Shown here piece after piece: positions 1-8,511 of a DNA stretch of 64,000 nt. Origin of the DNA: JAJDXO01 sp965207535 (GTDB taxonomy: Bacteria > Pseudomonadota > Alphaproteobacteria > Rhodospirillales > UBA2165); the NCBI GenBank assembly GCA_965207535.1, contig CBDBMR010000017.1, positions 124,001-188,000 on the forward strand, given 5' to 3'. The translations under genes were made by a program, and so were the position numbers. Every line of letters begins with the position of its first letter. Positions within the stretch are counted from its first letter, which is position 1. A model generated the notes under the pieces. The model searched no databases, had not been told where the DNA came from, and worked only from the letters and a program-made list of their open reading frames with translations.

Positions 1-199
1 CGGGCATGACGGATGGAGTGTGCCCCAAATGGAGTGCGTCATGGCCGGGCCCACCGGACCGGCTTCGCCGGCCCGGGGCGCGGATTGGCAGCACTCTCCC
101 GAGATCGGTGCCAACCCTCTGATTTAAAACATTTTTTGTTGATTCGGATCACCGAACCGCTCCACACTTTGTCGTGGCGTGCTTGTGACGGAGAAAATC

Positions 200-469
200 A
201 TGAGACATGGCGATTTCGAGACACAACTGAACGGCTACCGCCTGACCACCGCCGAAATCCTTTACCACCTGCCGGACCACCCCGAGCTGTTGCAGACCTT
301 CATCTGGCAGACCATGGACCGGGCGCCCAATTTCCCGGCCGTCCGAAAATTCCTGAAATACTGGCAGGAAAGCCTGGACGGCAAGCTCCACTCGGTAAAG
401 ATCGCCTCCAGGGAACTGATCAGACCGGCCGAATACAAAATCATCGGGCACAGCCTGAGCCTGCACTGA
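200..469 (+). CDS. usg: Usg family protein
   Basis: A small 89-residue protein of the Usg-like family, which is widespread in Alphaproteobacteria and has no firmly assigned biochemical role. The recognisable stretches are LTTAEILYHLPDHPELLQ near the N-terminus, the FPAVRKFLKYW segment, and the C-terminal LHSVKIA and LIRPAE motifs; length and motif order fit full-length members. I chose the ATG at 200 because a GGAG lies about 6 bases upstream; an in-frame GTG at 179 would add seven residues. The stop codon directly abuts the convergent stop of the membrane-protein gene at 470. Family assignment is confident, function unknown. Confidence 0.9.
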   Translation: MRHGDFETQLNGYRLTTAEILYHLPDHPELLQTFIWQTMDRAPNFPAVRKFLKYWQESLDGKLHSVKIASRELIRPAEYKIIGHSLSLH

Positions 470-1189
470 TTACGCCGCCGGTTTATCCTCGGCCTTGGTT
501 TCATCGGCCTCGACCGCCTCGTCGACGGCGCGGTCGAAGGTGTGGCCGTGCCGGAACCGCCGGAAGAGATAAATCCCGAGCCCGGCGGAAACGAAGAACA
601 GCACGACGCTGGCGGAAATCCTTAAACCCGGATCGAGGTTGATGCCGCTGCCCAGGAGCGCGAACACCACCATCTGCGGGATGTAGCCGATGGCCGAGCC
701 GGCCAGGAACAAGGGAAACCTGGCGCTCGACACGCCGGCCGCCAGATTGGTCAGGAAGTTGCTGCCGGCGGGCAGCAACCGGATCAGCAGGGTCATGGAA
801 AACGTGTGTTCGAGAAAGAAGGCGTCGGCCTTCCGGATGCGCGCCGGCAGGTGCCGGGATACCCAATCCCGGGCCACCCAGCGGGCGAACATGAAGGTCA
901 GCGCACAGCCCAGCGCGGCGCCCGCGACGGCGAGCAGCGTCCCCGCGGCCAGGCCGAAGGCGTAGCCGCCCAGGAACGCCACCAGCTGCCGGGGGAGCGC
1001 AAAGGCCGTCGCCAGACCGGCGGCCAGGACGAACAGCGCCTCGCCGGTGAGGCCCCGGTCCCGGACCCACTTGTCGATCAGCTCGGCGCCGGATTCCTGA
1101 TCGATGCCGAGGACGCGCAGGCCCACGCCCAGCAGCACCAGGGCGACGATGACGGCGAGGCCGCGGATGACGAATTTGGGATTCAGCAT
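470..1189 (-). CDS. TVP38/TMEM64 (DedA-like, VTT domain) membrane protein
   Basis: A 239-residue inner-membrane protein of the TVP38/TMEM64 (SNARE-associated Golgi, VTT) superfamily. Several hydrophobic helices are visible, with the family signature around residues 65-160: FALPRQLVAFLGGYAFG, then the re-entrant-loop segment RLLPAGSNFLTNLAAG. Bacterial relatives have been linked to lipid flipping or envelope homeostasis, but the substrate cannot be named here. The ATG at 1189 begins only 2 bases after the stop of the upstream glycosyltransferase gene on the same strand, so the two are almost certainly co-transcribed and perhaps translationally coupled. A longer open frame to 1291 would overlap the glycosyltransferase and was not used. 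Confidence 0.85.
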   Translation of the reverse strand: MLNPKFVIRGLAVIVALVLLGVGLRVLGIDQESGAELIDKWVRDRGLTGEALFVLAAGLATAFALPRQLVAFLGGYAFGLAAGTLLAVAGAALGCALTFMFARWVARDWVSRHLPARIRKADAFFLEHTFSMTLLIRLLPAGSNFLTNLAAGVSSARFPLFLAGSAIGYIPQMVVFALLGSGINLDPGLRISASVVLFFVSAGLGIYLFRRFRHGHTFDRAVDEAVEADETKAEDKPAA

Positions 1190-1191
1190 GC

Positions 1192-1953
1192 TCAGCCGCC
1201 GATGCGCCGGTCGATATGGTGGCGGGTCGGCCGCCGGATCAGCCACAGCAGACCGGCGAGATCGGCGATCCCCACCCACAGCCGGTCCCACACCCCGTAT
1301 TTGGAGGCCCCCCGCTGCCGCGGCCGGTGCCCCACATCCACGGACGTCACCGCCCCGCCGGCGCGAATCATCAGGGCCGGCATGAAGCGGTGCAGGTGAT
1401 CGAAAGCGGGAAAGCCCAGGAAATCGTCCCGGGCGAAGACCTTGAGCCCGCAGCCCGTATCCGGGGTCTTGTCCCGGAGCAGCCCGCCCCGGACAATGTT
1501 GGCGATGCGGGAGGCGAACCGCCGCCGGGCCGTATCCTTTCGGCTCGCCCGGTTGCCGCAGACCATGAGTTTGGAACCCGCGTCGCGGCCTTCGTAGACG
1601 GACAGGAGCTTCGGGATATCGGCCGGGTCGTTCTGCCCGTCTCCGTCGAGGGTGGCGATGACCGGGGATTTGGCCTGACGGACGCCGGTGATGATGGCCG
1701 AGCTCTGCCCCGACCGCGCGGCATGGCGCACGGCGCGGAGTTCGGGCCGGCCGGCGGCGGCGCTTTCCAGCGCCGCCCAGGTGCCGTCGGTGGACCCGTC
1801 ATCCACACAGACGATCTCGTAGGCGAGCCTGCCGCCGAGCGCGCCGGCGATCTCGCTCACCAGGGGCTCGATATTGTCGGCTTCATTGTGCACCGGCACC
1901 ACCACGGACAGGGCGGCGGTCCCGGCGTTTCCGGAACTGGGTTGATCGGCCAT
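1192..1953 (-). CDS. family 2 glycosyltransferase (dolichyl-phosphate mannose synthase-like)
   Basis: A 253-residue GT-A fold glycosyltransferase of family GT2. Visible motifs are SVVVPVHNEADNI at residues 15-27, VDDGSTDG for nucleotide binding near residue 50, and DGDGQNDP near residue 103, which carries the metal-binding acidic residues. It resembles polyprenyl-phosphate mannose/glucose synthases, which charge an undecaprenyl-type lipid carrier at the cytoplasmic membrane. A single hydrophobic stretch (GIADLAGLLWLI) near the C-terminus may attach it to the membrane. The adjacent downstream VTT membrane protein, 2 bases away, makes a lipid-carrier role plausible. Donor sugar and acceptor are not deducible. 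Confidence 0.85.
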   Translation of the reverse strand: MADQPSSGNAGTAALSVVVPVHNEADNIEPLVSEIAGALGGRLAYEIVCVDDGSTDGTWAALESAAAGRPELRAVRHAARSGQSSAIITGVRQAKSPVIATLDGDGQNDPADIPKLLSVYEGRDAGSKLMVCGNRASRKDTARRRFASRIANIVRGGLLRDKTPDTGCGLKVFARDDFLGFPAFDHLHRFMPALMIRAGGAVTSVDVGHRPRQRGASKYGVWDRLWVGIADLAGLLWLIRRPTRHHIDRRIGG

Positions 1954-2039
1954 CGGGGAGTTTTACGGAGTCACGGAGATTGGGATCATGAGAGCGGTAT
2001 TACACCCTCGATTACTCTCCCGCCAAGGGGTTTTGCCGC

Positions 2040-2459
2040 CTATTGCCTCCACGGGAGGCCGGCGACTTTCCAGCCGCCCACCGTCGCCCGGTGGCCGGCG
2101 CCGTCCTTGTCGCCCTCGAAACCCTCCAAAACGTTGTAGGCCTGTCCGTACCCGGCCTCGGTCAGCGCCTTGGCGGCGCCGATGGAGCGCACGCCCGAGC
2201 GGCAGAGGAACAGCACCCGCTGATCGGGGCCGATCCCCGCCGCCTTGACCTGATCGACGAAGTCCGGGTTCCGCTCGTTGGCGGGGAAATCCACCCACTC
2301 GACGGTGACGGTCTCCTTGCCGAGCCGAGCGAGGTCGGGGAGGCCCACATAGTTCCATTCGGCCAAGGTGCGGCAGTCCACCAGCACCGTATCGGCATCG
2401 TCCTCGAGCCAGTCCCACGCGTCCCGGGGTGAAACGTCGCCTGCATATCCGTCAGCCAT
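2040..2459 (-). CDS. rhodanese-like domain protein
   Basis: A 139-residue single-domain rhodanese. The active-site loop CRSGVRS (near residue 86) carries the catalytic cysteine expected to hold a persulfide, and the N-terminal LVDCRTLAEWNYVG corresponds to the conserved DxR/E-W entry motif. No signal peptide is seen, so it should be cytoplasmic. It starts 10 bases downstream of the metZ stop on the same strand, behind a GGAG. Co-transcription with a sulfhydrylase gene points to a sulfur-transfer or sulfide-handling role in methionine/homocysteine metabolism. That link is inferred from context. Confidence 0.88.
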   Translation of the reverse strand: MADGYAGDVSPRDAWDWLEDDADTVLVDCRTLAEWNYVGLPDLARLGKETVTVEWVDFPANERNPDFVDQVKAAGIGPDQRVLFLCRSGVRSIGAAKALTEAGYGQAYNVLEGFEGDKDGAGHRATVGGWKVAGLPWRQ

Positions 2460-2469
2460 GCTCGTCTCC

Positions 2470-3666
2470 TCAGGCCTGGAGCGCCTGTTCGATGTCCTCG
2501 ATCAGATCCAGCGGATCTTCGAGGCCCACCGAGAGGCGCACCATGTTTTCGTGGATGCCCAGCGTCGCGCGTTCGTCCTCGCTCATCCGCTGGTGGGTGG
2601 TGGTGGTCGGGTGGGTGACCATGCTTTTGGCGTCGCCCAGATTGTTGGAGATGTCGATCACCTCGAGCGCGTTCATGAATTTGAACGTCCGGGCCTGGTC
2701 GCCGTCGAGTTCGAACACCACCATGGTGCCGGGCCCGCTCATCTGCTTCTTGATCAGGTCCGCCTGGGGATGGCTGTCGTGGCCGGGGAAGACCACCTCG
2801 GTGATCTGTTTCCGGTCCAGAAGCCAGTCGGCGATCCGGGCCGCGTTGGCCGCCTGCTGGCGGACCCGCATGTCGAGGGTCTCCAGGGACTTGGTCAGCA
2901 CCCAGGCATTGAACGGGCTCAAGGTCGGGCCCGTATGGCGGATATACATGCGGAGATAGTCTTCGTAATAGTCCCCGTCATTGGTGAGGATCGCCCCGCC
3001 GAGGGTCCGTCCCTGGCCGTCGATGTGCTTGGTGGTCGAGTACATGACGATGTCGGCGCCCAATTCCAGGGGCTTCTGGAAGACGGGCGTGGCGAACACG
3101 TTGTCGACGATCAGCCGGGCGCCCGCCTCGTGGGCCAGATCGGCGATCCCCGGAATATCGAGCACCTGGGTCATGGGGTTGGACGGGCTTTCCAGGAACA
3201 CCGCATTGGTGGGCTCCGAGAGCGCCTGCTCCCACTCGTCGAGATCGGACGACGCCACGGTCACCGTCTCCACCCCGTAGCGGGGCAGCAGCACCGTACA
3301 GACGTAGTCGCACGACCCGAACAGCGCCTTGGAGGCCACCAGCCGGTCGCCGGCCTTCAACATGCAGGCCAGGGAGCCGAACATGGCGCCCATGCCGGAC
3401 GCGGTGGATTGGCAGATCTCGGCGCCCTCCATCTGCCCGAGGCGCTCCTCGAACAACGTGACGGTCGGGTTGCCGTAACGGGAATAGAGATAATGGTCTT
3501 CCTCGCCCTTGAAGGCCCGCTGCGCCTGCTCCGCCGAGGCGTAGGCGTAGCTGGAGCTCAGATACATGGCCTCCGAGAGTTCGTCGAAATGAGAGCGGTC
3601 GAGCCCGCCCCGCACCAGATTGGTTTGTGGACGGTATTTCCTGCCGTCCGCGCTGTCCTTGGGCAT
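2470..3666 (-). CDS. metZ: O-succinylhomoserine sulfhydrylase
   Basis: A 398-residue PLP enzyme of the Cys/Met metabolism family that joins O-succinylhomoserine and sulfide to make homocysteine in the cytoplasm. The PLP lysine is in YSTTKHIDGQGR (K213). The SRYGNPT (residues 62-68) and SGMGAM motifs near residue 90 are typical, and the overall pattern, including the LSPFNAWVLTKSLETL segment, fits MetZ better than MetB or MetC. The gene is preceded by a SAM-II riboswitch and a terminator hairpin, so it should be shut down when S-adenosylmethionine is abundant. A rhodanese gene follows after 10 bases. O-acetylhomoserine specificity cannot be wholly excluded. Confidence 0.93.
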   Translation of the reverse strand: MPKDSADGRKYRPQTNLVRGGLDRSHFDELSEAMYLSSSYAYASAEQAQRAFKGEEDHYLYSRYGNPTVTLFEERLGQMEGAEICQSTASGMGAMFGSLACMLKAGDRLVASKALFGSCDYVCTVLLPRYGVETVTVASSDLDEWEQALSEPTNAVFLESPSNPMTQVLDIPGIADLAHEAGARLIVDNVFATPVFQKPLELGADIVMYSTTKHIDGQGRTLGGAILTNDGDYYEDYLRMYIRHTGPTLSPFNAWVLTKSLETLDMRVRQQAANAARIADWLLDRKQITEVVFPGHDSHPQADLIKKQMSGPGTMVVFELDGDQARTFKFMNALEVIDISNNLGDAKSMVTHPTTTTHQRMSEDERATLGIHENMVRLSVGLEDPLDLIEDIEQALQA

Positions 3667-3731
3667 AACGCGCTCCTCCCTTTTGGCTCCTCATGCCTCT
3701 TTTCCGGCGGCCCGGGCCCCTGCGAGAAAGC

Positions 3732-3761
3732 AAAAGCCCCGGCCGGTGACGGTCGGGGCTT
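3732..3761 (-). terminator. intrinsic terminator in the metZ leader
   Basis: On the minus strand AAGCCCCGACCG and CGGCCGGGGCTT form a 12-pair stem with one A-C mismatch around a TCAC loop, ending in a short T run (the stem's last TT plus two). It lies between the SAM-II aptamer and the metZ start, where an attenuator would be. The T run is short, so termination may be partial. Confidence 0.7.
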
Positions 3762-3772
3762 CCTCAGCGCCG

Positions 3773-3828
3773 ACCTTTTAGCTCGTTTGTTTAACGTGGC
3801 CGCAAGCCGGTCGAACAAATCACCACGT
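3773..3828 (-). promoter_or_regulatory. SAM-II riboswitch upstream of metZ
   Basis: Read on the minus strand, the leader contains CGTGGTGATTTG, then CCGGCTTGC, GCCACGTTAAACAAA and GAGCTAAAAGG in that order. This is the SAM-II pseudoknot layout: the first CGTGG pairs with the later CCACG, and the A-rich GCTAAA segment closes the second helix. SAM-II aptamers are known mainly from alphaproteobacterial methionine-biosynthesis genes. This one sits about 110 bases before the metZ start and directly upstream of a terminator-like hairpin, so S-adenosylmethionine binding is expected to reduce metZ expression. Confidence 0.9.
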
Positions 3829-3925
3829 AGGCCTAACCATAATATCTGGTCCCCGCCGGTCAAGGGAATTTGGGAGTCGCCGGGTCCCGGAGCCGTCCGC
3901 CCGCCTGCCGAAAATCGTGCCCGCC

Positions 3926-4795
3926 CTATAGAGGCGGAACCTCACCCGACAACAGCCAACCTTCGGCAAGCCGGCGCTTCTCGGCGGAGATATTTTGCAG
4001 GCGCGCCTTTGTCGGGGCCGAAAGTCCCAGACCCAGTTGCCGCGCCCTTCCCGACCAGTAATAGGCTTTCGCATCGTCCCGGGTATGGCACGGACCGTCC
4101 AGATACGCCACGGCCAACTCACGAACCGCGCTCGGGTATCCGTTCGCGCCTGCCTTCCAGAGGAACCTCGCCATATCCATGCCGCAAGCCTCGTCGATTT
4201 TGGCCTGATCACCGGACTTTCGGGCCCTTTCCGCCTCGCCCCGTCGGCTCATATATTCAAGGTATCGTCCCCGGTTCGAACCATTTCGAGCGGACAAAGA
4301 GAAAAGCTTGTCCGCAACCAGCCGTTTTAGTGTCGGGGCTATATCGGGTGACGAGGGCAGCGGCTGACCGTAGACCTCTCTCGACATATCAAAGCCGTAC
4401 ATTTCCTTCGCCATGTCATAGATGACATCTCCGTCAAGCTGCGTGACATGGTTCCACCAGTCGACCTGCTCCTGGAAGCCTTGGAGCAACTGCCGTTGAA
4501 ACTCCGGCTCGGTCATGGCGGTCCAGCGATCCGAGAGATAAAGCCGTCTGGCTCCTTCGATTTTCTCCGGCGGACTGCCGGCGATGAAGCCCCGGAACGC
4601 GAGCTTATACAGTTCGCCTCCCTCCTCCCGCTTCCGGAATTCATTCTCGGCCACCCTCAGCCATCTTCGTTCATCGGCGGTCAAGCCGAAATCGGGTTCC
4701 GTTGCGTTACTCCCCTGGGCCGCCACGGGGTGAGGCAACGCCCAGACAATCATCGCGAGAAATATGGGGACAACCATTCTCATAGGCGGAATCAT
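3926..4795 (-). CDS. exported protein with a Sel1-like C-terminal segment
   Basis: A 289-residue protein that I do not recognise by name. The N-terminus (MRMVVPIFLAMIVWALPHP, then VAAQG) is a signal peptide with a likely cleavage after AAQ, so the mature protein should be periplasmic. The body is mostly charged helix. Near the C-terminus, NGYPSAVRELAVAYLDGPC followed by DDAKAYYWSGRARQLG looks like one or two Sel1/TPR-like helical repeats, a fold used for protein-protein contacts. The start could be the first ATG or the ATG four codons later. It stands alone, upstream of the metZ leader on the same strand, so no partner is implied. Confidence 0.65.
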   Translation of the reverse strand: MIPPMRMVVPIFLAMIVWALPHPVAAQGSNATEPDFGLTADERRWLRVAENEFRKREEGGELYKLAFRGFIAGSPPEKIEGARRLYLSDRWTAMTEPEFQRQLLQGFQEQVDWWNHVTQLDGDVIYDMAKEMYGFDMSREVYGQPLPSSPDIAPTLKRLVADKLFSLSARNGSNRGRYLEYMSRRGEAERARKSGDQAKIDEACGMDMARFLWKAGANGYPSAVRELAVAYLDGPCHTRDDAKAYYWSGRARQLGLGLSAPTKARLQNISAEKRRLAEGWLLSGEVPPL

Positions 4796-4918
4796 AGGCC
4801 GCCAAACGTGGCGGCTTCAAGGCGGGGGCCGGTAAACGGAATTTGACGGATCGGCGCTTTCGCGAGGCCGTCCGCGGGCTATATGATGGGGGCAACAACA
4901 TCACGCTGGGGAACCGCC

Positions 4919-6352
4919 ATGTCCGATATCGCCGCCGCCGAAGAGCTGTTTTTCACCCGCACCGGTCTCGATCAGGCCCGGGTCGATCGCGTGGTCGGCG
5001 ATGCGCTGAACGGCGCCGATGACGGGGAGCTGTTTCTGGAATACGCCCAGTCCGAGAGCTTCGTCTTCGATGACGGACAACTGAAGAACGCCAGCTACGA
5101 CACCACCCAGGGATTCGGCCTTCGGGCGGTGGCGGGCGAGACCGCCGGCTACTCCCACTCCAATGAACTCTCCGAGGCGGCCCTGAAGCGCGCCGCCGAT
5201 ACGGTGCAGGCGGTCCATGCGGGGCACGGCGGCAGCCTCGCCGACGGGCCGGCGGGTACCAACCAAACTCTCTACGGGGACGTGAACCCCCTCTCGCTCA
5301 CGCCCTTCGAGACCAAGGTGAAGCTCCTGACCGATATCGATGCCTACGCCCGGTCCAAGGACGGCCGGGTGAAGCAGGTCTCGGTCTCCCTGATGGGCGA
5401 GTGGCAGGCGGTCGAGATCATCCGCGCCGACGGCGCGCGCGCCGCCGATATCCGGCCCCTGGTGCGCCTGAACGTCTCCTGCGTGGTCGGCGACGGGGAC
5501 CGGATGGAGCAGGGCTCCTACGGCGCCGGCGGCCGCACGGCCTACGACCAATACCTCGCCGAGGATACCTGGCGCGCGGCGGTCGACGAGGCCTACCGCC
5601 AGGCGCTGGTGAACCTGGACTCGGTCGCGGCGCCCGCCGGCGAAATGCCGGTGGTGCTGGGCCCGGGCTGGCCCGCCATCCTGCTCCACGAGGCCATCGG
5701 CCATGGATTGGAAGGCGACTTCAACCGCAAGAAGACGTCGGCCTTCTCCGAACTCATGGGCGAGCGGGTGGCGGCCAAGGGGGTCACCGTCATCGACGAC
5801 GGCACCCTCACCGACCGGCGGGGCTCGCTGACCATCGACGATGAAGGCACGCCGACCCGGAGGACCACCCTCATCGAGGACGGCATCCTGACGGGCTACA
5901 TGCAGGACCGGATGAACGCCCGGCTCATGGGGGCCGCCGCCACCGGCAACGGACGGCGCGAGAGCTACGCCCACGCCCCCATGCCGAGGATGACCAACAC
6001 CATCATGCTCAACGGCGGGCAGGATGCGGAAGAGATCCTCGCCTCGGTGGATGACGGGCTCTACGCGGTCAATTTCGGCGGCGGCCAGGTGGACATCACG
6101 TCGGGCAAGTTCGTCTTCACCTGTACCGAGGCCTACAGGATCGAGGGCGGCCGCGTGGGCCCGGCGGTCAAGGGCGCGACCCTGATCGGCAACGGCCCCG
6201 ACGCGCTGACCCGGGTCTCTATGATCGGCGACGACATGGCCCTCGATCCCGGCGTCGGCACCTGCGGCAAGGACGGCCAGGGCGTGCCGGTGGGCGTCGG
6301 CCAGCCGACCCTGAAGCTCGACAGCCTGACCGTCGGCGGGACCGAGGTCTGA
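4919..6352 (+). CDS. tldD: metalloprotease TldD
   Basis: A 477-residue zinc metalloprotease of the TldD/PmbA family (U62). The HEAIGH motif at about residues 257-262 is the HExxxH zinc site of the TldD subunit, followed by the GLEGDFNRKKTSAFS region. In known systems TldD works with TldE as a heterodimer that degrades unfolded peptides and matures some modified peptides. Here tldE lies about 9 kb away at 15,434. The ATG at 4919 starts the conserved region; an in-frame ATG at 4883 adds 12 unrelated residues. Confidence 0.95.
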   Translation: MSDIAAAEELFFTRTGLDQARVDRVVGDALNGADDGELFLEYAQSESFVFDDGQLKNASYDTTQGFGLRAVAGETAGYSHSNELSEAALKRAADTVQAVHAGHGGSLADGPAGTNQTLYGDVNPLSLTPFETKVKLLTDIDAYARSKDGRVKQVSVSLMGEWQAVEIIRADGARAADIRPLVRLNVSCVVGDGDRMEQGSYGAGGRTAYDQYLAEDTWRAAVDEAYRQALVNLDSVAAPAGEMPVVLGPGWPAILLHEAIGHGLEGDFNRKKTSAFSELMGERVAAKGVTVIDDGTLTDRRGSLTIDDEGTPTRRTTLIEDGILTGYMQDRMNARLMGAAATGNGRRESYAHAPMPRMTNTIMLNGGQDAEEILASVDDGLYAVNFGGGQVDITSGKFVFTCTEAYRIEGGRVGPAVKGATLIGNGPDALTRVSMIGDDMALDPGVGTCGKDGQGVPVGVGQPTLKLDSLTVGGTEV

Positions 6353-6383
6353 ACCTCTATCCGCTCGCCGGGCCGATCGAGGG

Positions 6384-7064
6384 TTAGCCGGGCTCCGCCT
6401 TGATGGGGTCGCCTTCCATGCCGCCATGAAGAGCGCCCTCCCCTTCGGGGATGCGCATCTCGAAGATGCTCTCGATGGAGGTGTAGTCGTAATAGCCGAG
6501 CCGGGCGATGGGCCTCGCCTTGAGGACATCGATCTTGCCGTCCGGCGTAATGAACTCGTCGTCGATGTGGATGCCGATCACCTCGCCGATCACCATATCG
6601 GCGGTGCCCACGGTGCCGTTGCCGGGAAGCCGCAGCGTGGTGTGGTAGCGGCATTCGAAATGGACCGGGGAGCCGTGAACCTGGGGCGCCCTGACCAGTT
6701 TCGAGGGAAGCTTCTGCAGCCCGGCCCGCTCGAATTCGTCTTCGTCGGGCGGCAGCGCCATGCCGGAGATGTTTACCGCTTCACGCAGGTCATATGTCGC
6801 CATGTTCCAGACGAACTCGCCGGTGGCTTCCGCGTTGGCGACCGTGTCCTTACGCCGTCCCAATTCATTCTGGTTGGCGGAAATCATCACGTAGGGCGGA
6901 TCGAATGTGAGGTTCTGGAACTGGCTGAACGGCGCGAGGTTGGCCCGCCCCTCGGCGTCCAAGCTCGATATCCAGCCGATGGGCCGGGGAATGCAGCAGG
7001 ATTTGAACGGGTTGTAGGGAAGTCCGTGATCGTTGTTCTTCGGCTCATAAAACATCGGCGTCAT
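6384..7064 (-). CDS. flavin reductase-like (FMN-binding split barrel) protein
   Basis: A 226-residue protein of the flavin-reductase-like family. The core CCIPRPIGWISSLDAEGRAN near residue 20 is the typical FMN-binding entry, followed by NLAPFSQFQNLTFDPPYVM and the KDTVANAEATGEFVWNM region. Members bind FMN and either reduce flavin with NAD(P)H or act as flavoproteins of unknown substrate. The ATG at 7064 overlaps the TGA of the upstream gshA gene (ATGA), so the genes look translationally coupled. A role tied to glutathione or oxidative stress is possible but is inference. An internal ATG three codons later is an alternative start. Confidence 0.85.
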   Translation of the reverse strand: MTPMFYEPKNNDHGLPYNPFKSCCIPRPIGWISSLDAEGRANLAPFSQFQNLTFDPPYVMISANQNELGRRKDTVANAEATGEFVWNMATYDLREAVNISGMALPPDEDEFERAGLQKLPSKLVRAPQVHGSPVHFECRYHTTLRLPGNGTVGTADMVIGEVIGIHIDDEFITPDGKIDVLKARPIARLGYYDYTSIESIFEMRIPEGEGALHGGMEGDPIKAEPG

Positions 7065-8461
7065 CCGCCGGCGGCGGAGACTTGGCCGGCTTCCTCCAGA
7101 TAGGACTGGAACTTGAACACCGGATCGACCTTGCCGCCCCACTCGGTGTCGTAGAGCTCCAACAGCTCCTCCGCCGGGGACTTGCCCGACTTGGCGATCC
7201 TGATCAGCGGCTGGAGGAAGTGGGTCTCGTCCTGGCCCGAGCGGTCGAGGCGCGCCCGGGCGCGCAAGCCGTCATGGGCGATGTCCAGGGCCCTGAGGGC
7301 CAGATCCTGGACCGTGCCTGAACGGAACCGGGTGTGCAGCGCCTCCCTGGGCACGTCGCGGCGGAGCGCCTGCATCTCCTCGACGGTCCAGTCCCGGGTC
7401 AGTTCCCCGGCCGCCGCCAGCGCATCGTCGTCGTACAACAGCCCGACCCAGAAGGCGGGCAGCGCGCAGAGGTAGCCCCACGGTCCGCCGTCGGCCCCCC
7501 GCATTTCGAGGAACTGTTTCAGCCGCACCTCGGGAAACGCGGTGGTCATGTGATCGACCCAGTCCGACATGGCCGGGATTTCGCCCGGCAGCGCCGGCAG
7601 TTCGCCCTTCATGAAATCACGGAACGACTGCCCGGACGCATCGATGTAGCTGCCGTTCCGGTAAACGAAATACATGGGCACATCGAGCATGTAGTCCACG
7701 TAGCGCTCGAACCCGAAGCCGTCCTCGAAAACGAAGGGCAGCATGCCGGTGCGGTCCGGGTCGGTGTCGGTCCAGATGTGGGAGCGGTAGCTCAAAAATC
7801 CGTTCTTCCTGCCCTCCTTGAACGGCGAGTTGGCCCAGAGCGCCGTGGCGATGGGCTGCAATGCGAGGGCGGCGCGGAACATGCGCACCATGCGGGCTTC
7901 GGAGGAGTAATCCAAATTCACCTGAACCGTACAGGTGGCGAGCATCATTTCGTGGCCCATGGAGCCCACCTTGGGCATGTATTCCCGCATGATCTTGTAG
8001 CGGCCCTTGGGCATCCACGGCACCTGATCCAGGCGCGCCATGGCCCGGTAGCCGAGGCCCATGAACCCGACCTCCAGCTCCTCGGCCACCTCCTTTACCT
8101 GTTTCAGGTGATCGCCCAGTTCGCCGCATGTCTGGTGAATGGTCTCCAGGGGCGCGCCCGAAAGCTCCACCTGGCCGCCGGGCTCGAGGGTGACCGACGA
8201 GTAATCCGGTTTGGTCAGCGCGATGGGGTTTCCGTTTTCCAGCACCGGCTCCCAGCCGAACCGGGTCAGTCCTTCGAGGATGGCGCGGATTCCCTTCCCG
8301 CCCTCGTAGGGGAGCGGCAGGAAGGTCACGGGATCATAGGCGAATTTTTCGTGCTCGGTGCCGATCCGCCACTGATCCGGAGGCGTACAGCCCTCCTCCA
8401 TATAGGCGATGAGCTGCGCCTTGCCTTCAATGGGTGCCGAATCGCTGGTGTTCTCGGCCAT
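7061..8461 (-). CDS. gshA: glutamate-cysteine ligase (plant/alphaproteobacterial type)
   Basis: A 466-residue glutamate-cysteine ligase that makes gamma-glutamylcysteine, the first step of glutathione synthesis in the cytoplasm. It belongs to the class shared by plants and Alphaproteobacteria: IGTEHEKFAYDP, SVTLEPGGQVELSGAPLETI, MLATCTVQVNLDYSSE, and the WANSPFKEGRKNGFLSYR stretch are diagnostic. Length fits the class. I chose the ATG at 8461; an upstream in-frame start at 8506 would add 15 poorly conserved residues. It is followed with a 4-base overlap by the flavin-reductase-fold gene, and rsmE lies 50 bases upstream on the same strand. Confidence 0.93.
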   Translation of the reverse strand: MAENTSDSAPIEGKAQLIAYMEEGCTPPDQWRIGTEHEKFAYDPVTFLPLPYEGGKGIRAILEGLTRFGWEPVLENGNPIALTKPDYSSVTLEPGGQVELSGAPLETIHQTCGELGDHLKQVKEVAEELEVGFMGLGYRAMARLDQVPWMPKGRYKIMREYMPKVGSMGHEMMLATCTVQVNLDYSSEARMVRMFRAALALQPIATALWANSPFKEGRKNGFLSYRSHIWTDTDPDRTGMLPFVFEDGFGFERYVDYMLDVPMYFVYRNGSYIDASGQSFRDFMKGELPALPGEIPAMSDWVDHMTTAFPEVRLKQFLEMRGADGGPWGYLCALPAFWVGLLYDDDALAAAGELTRDWTVEEMQALRRDVPREALHTRFRSGTVQDLALRALDIAHDGLRARARLDRSGQDETHFLQPLIRIAKSGKSPAEELLELYDTEWGGKVDPVFKFQSYLEEAGQVSAAGG

Positions 8462-8511
8462 CGCCCGTTCTTTCGCCTCTCCTGAACAACCCGCCTGGGC
8501 TGCCATTCACC

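Noticed and set aside
2368..4425. A 685-codon open frame on the plus strand
   Set aside because: It lies antisense to metZ, its riboswitch leader and the exported protein gene. Its translation is an Arg/Pro/His-rich composition typical of GC-rich shadows, and the minus-strand genes have clear family motifs.
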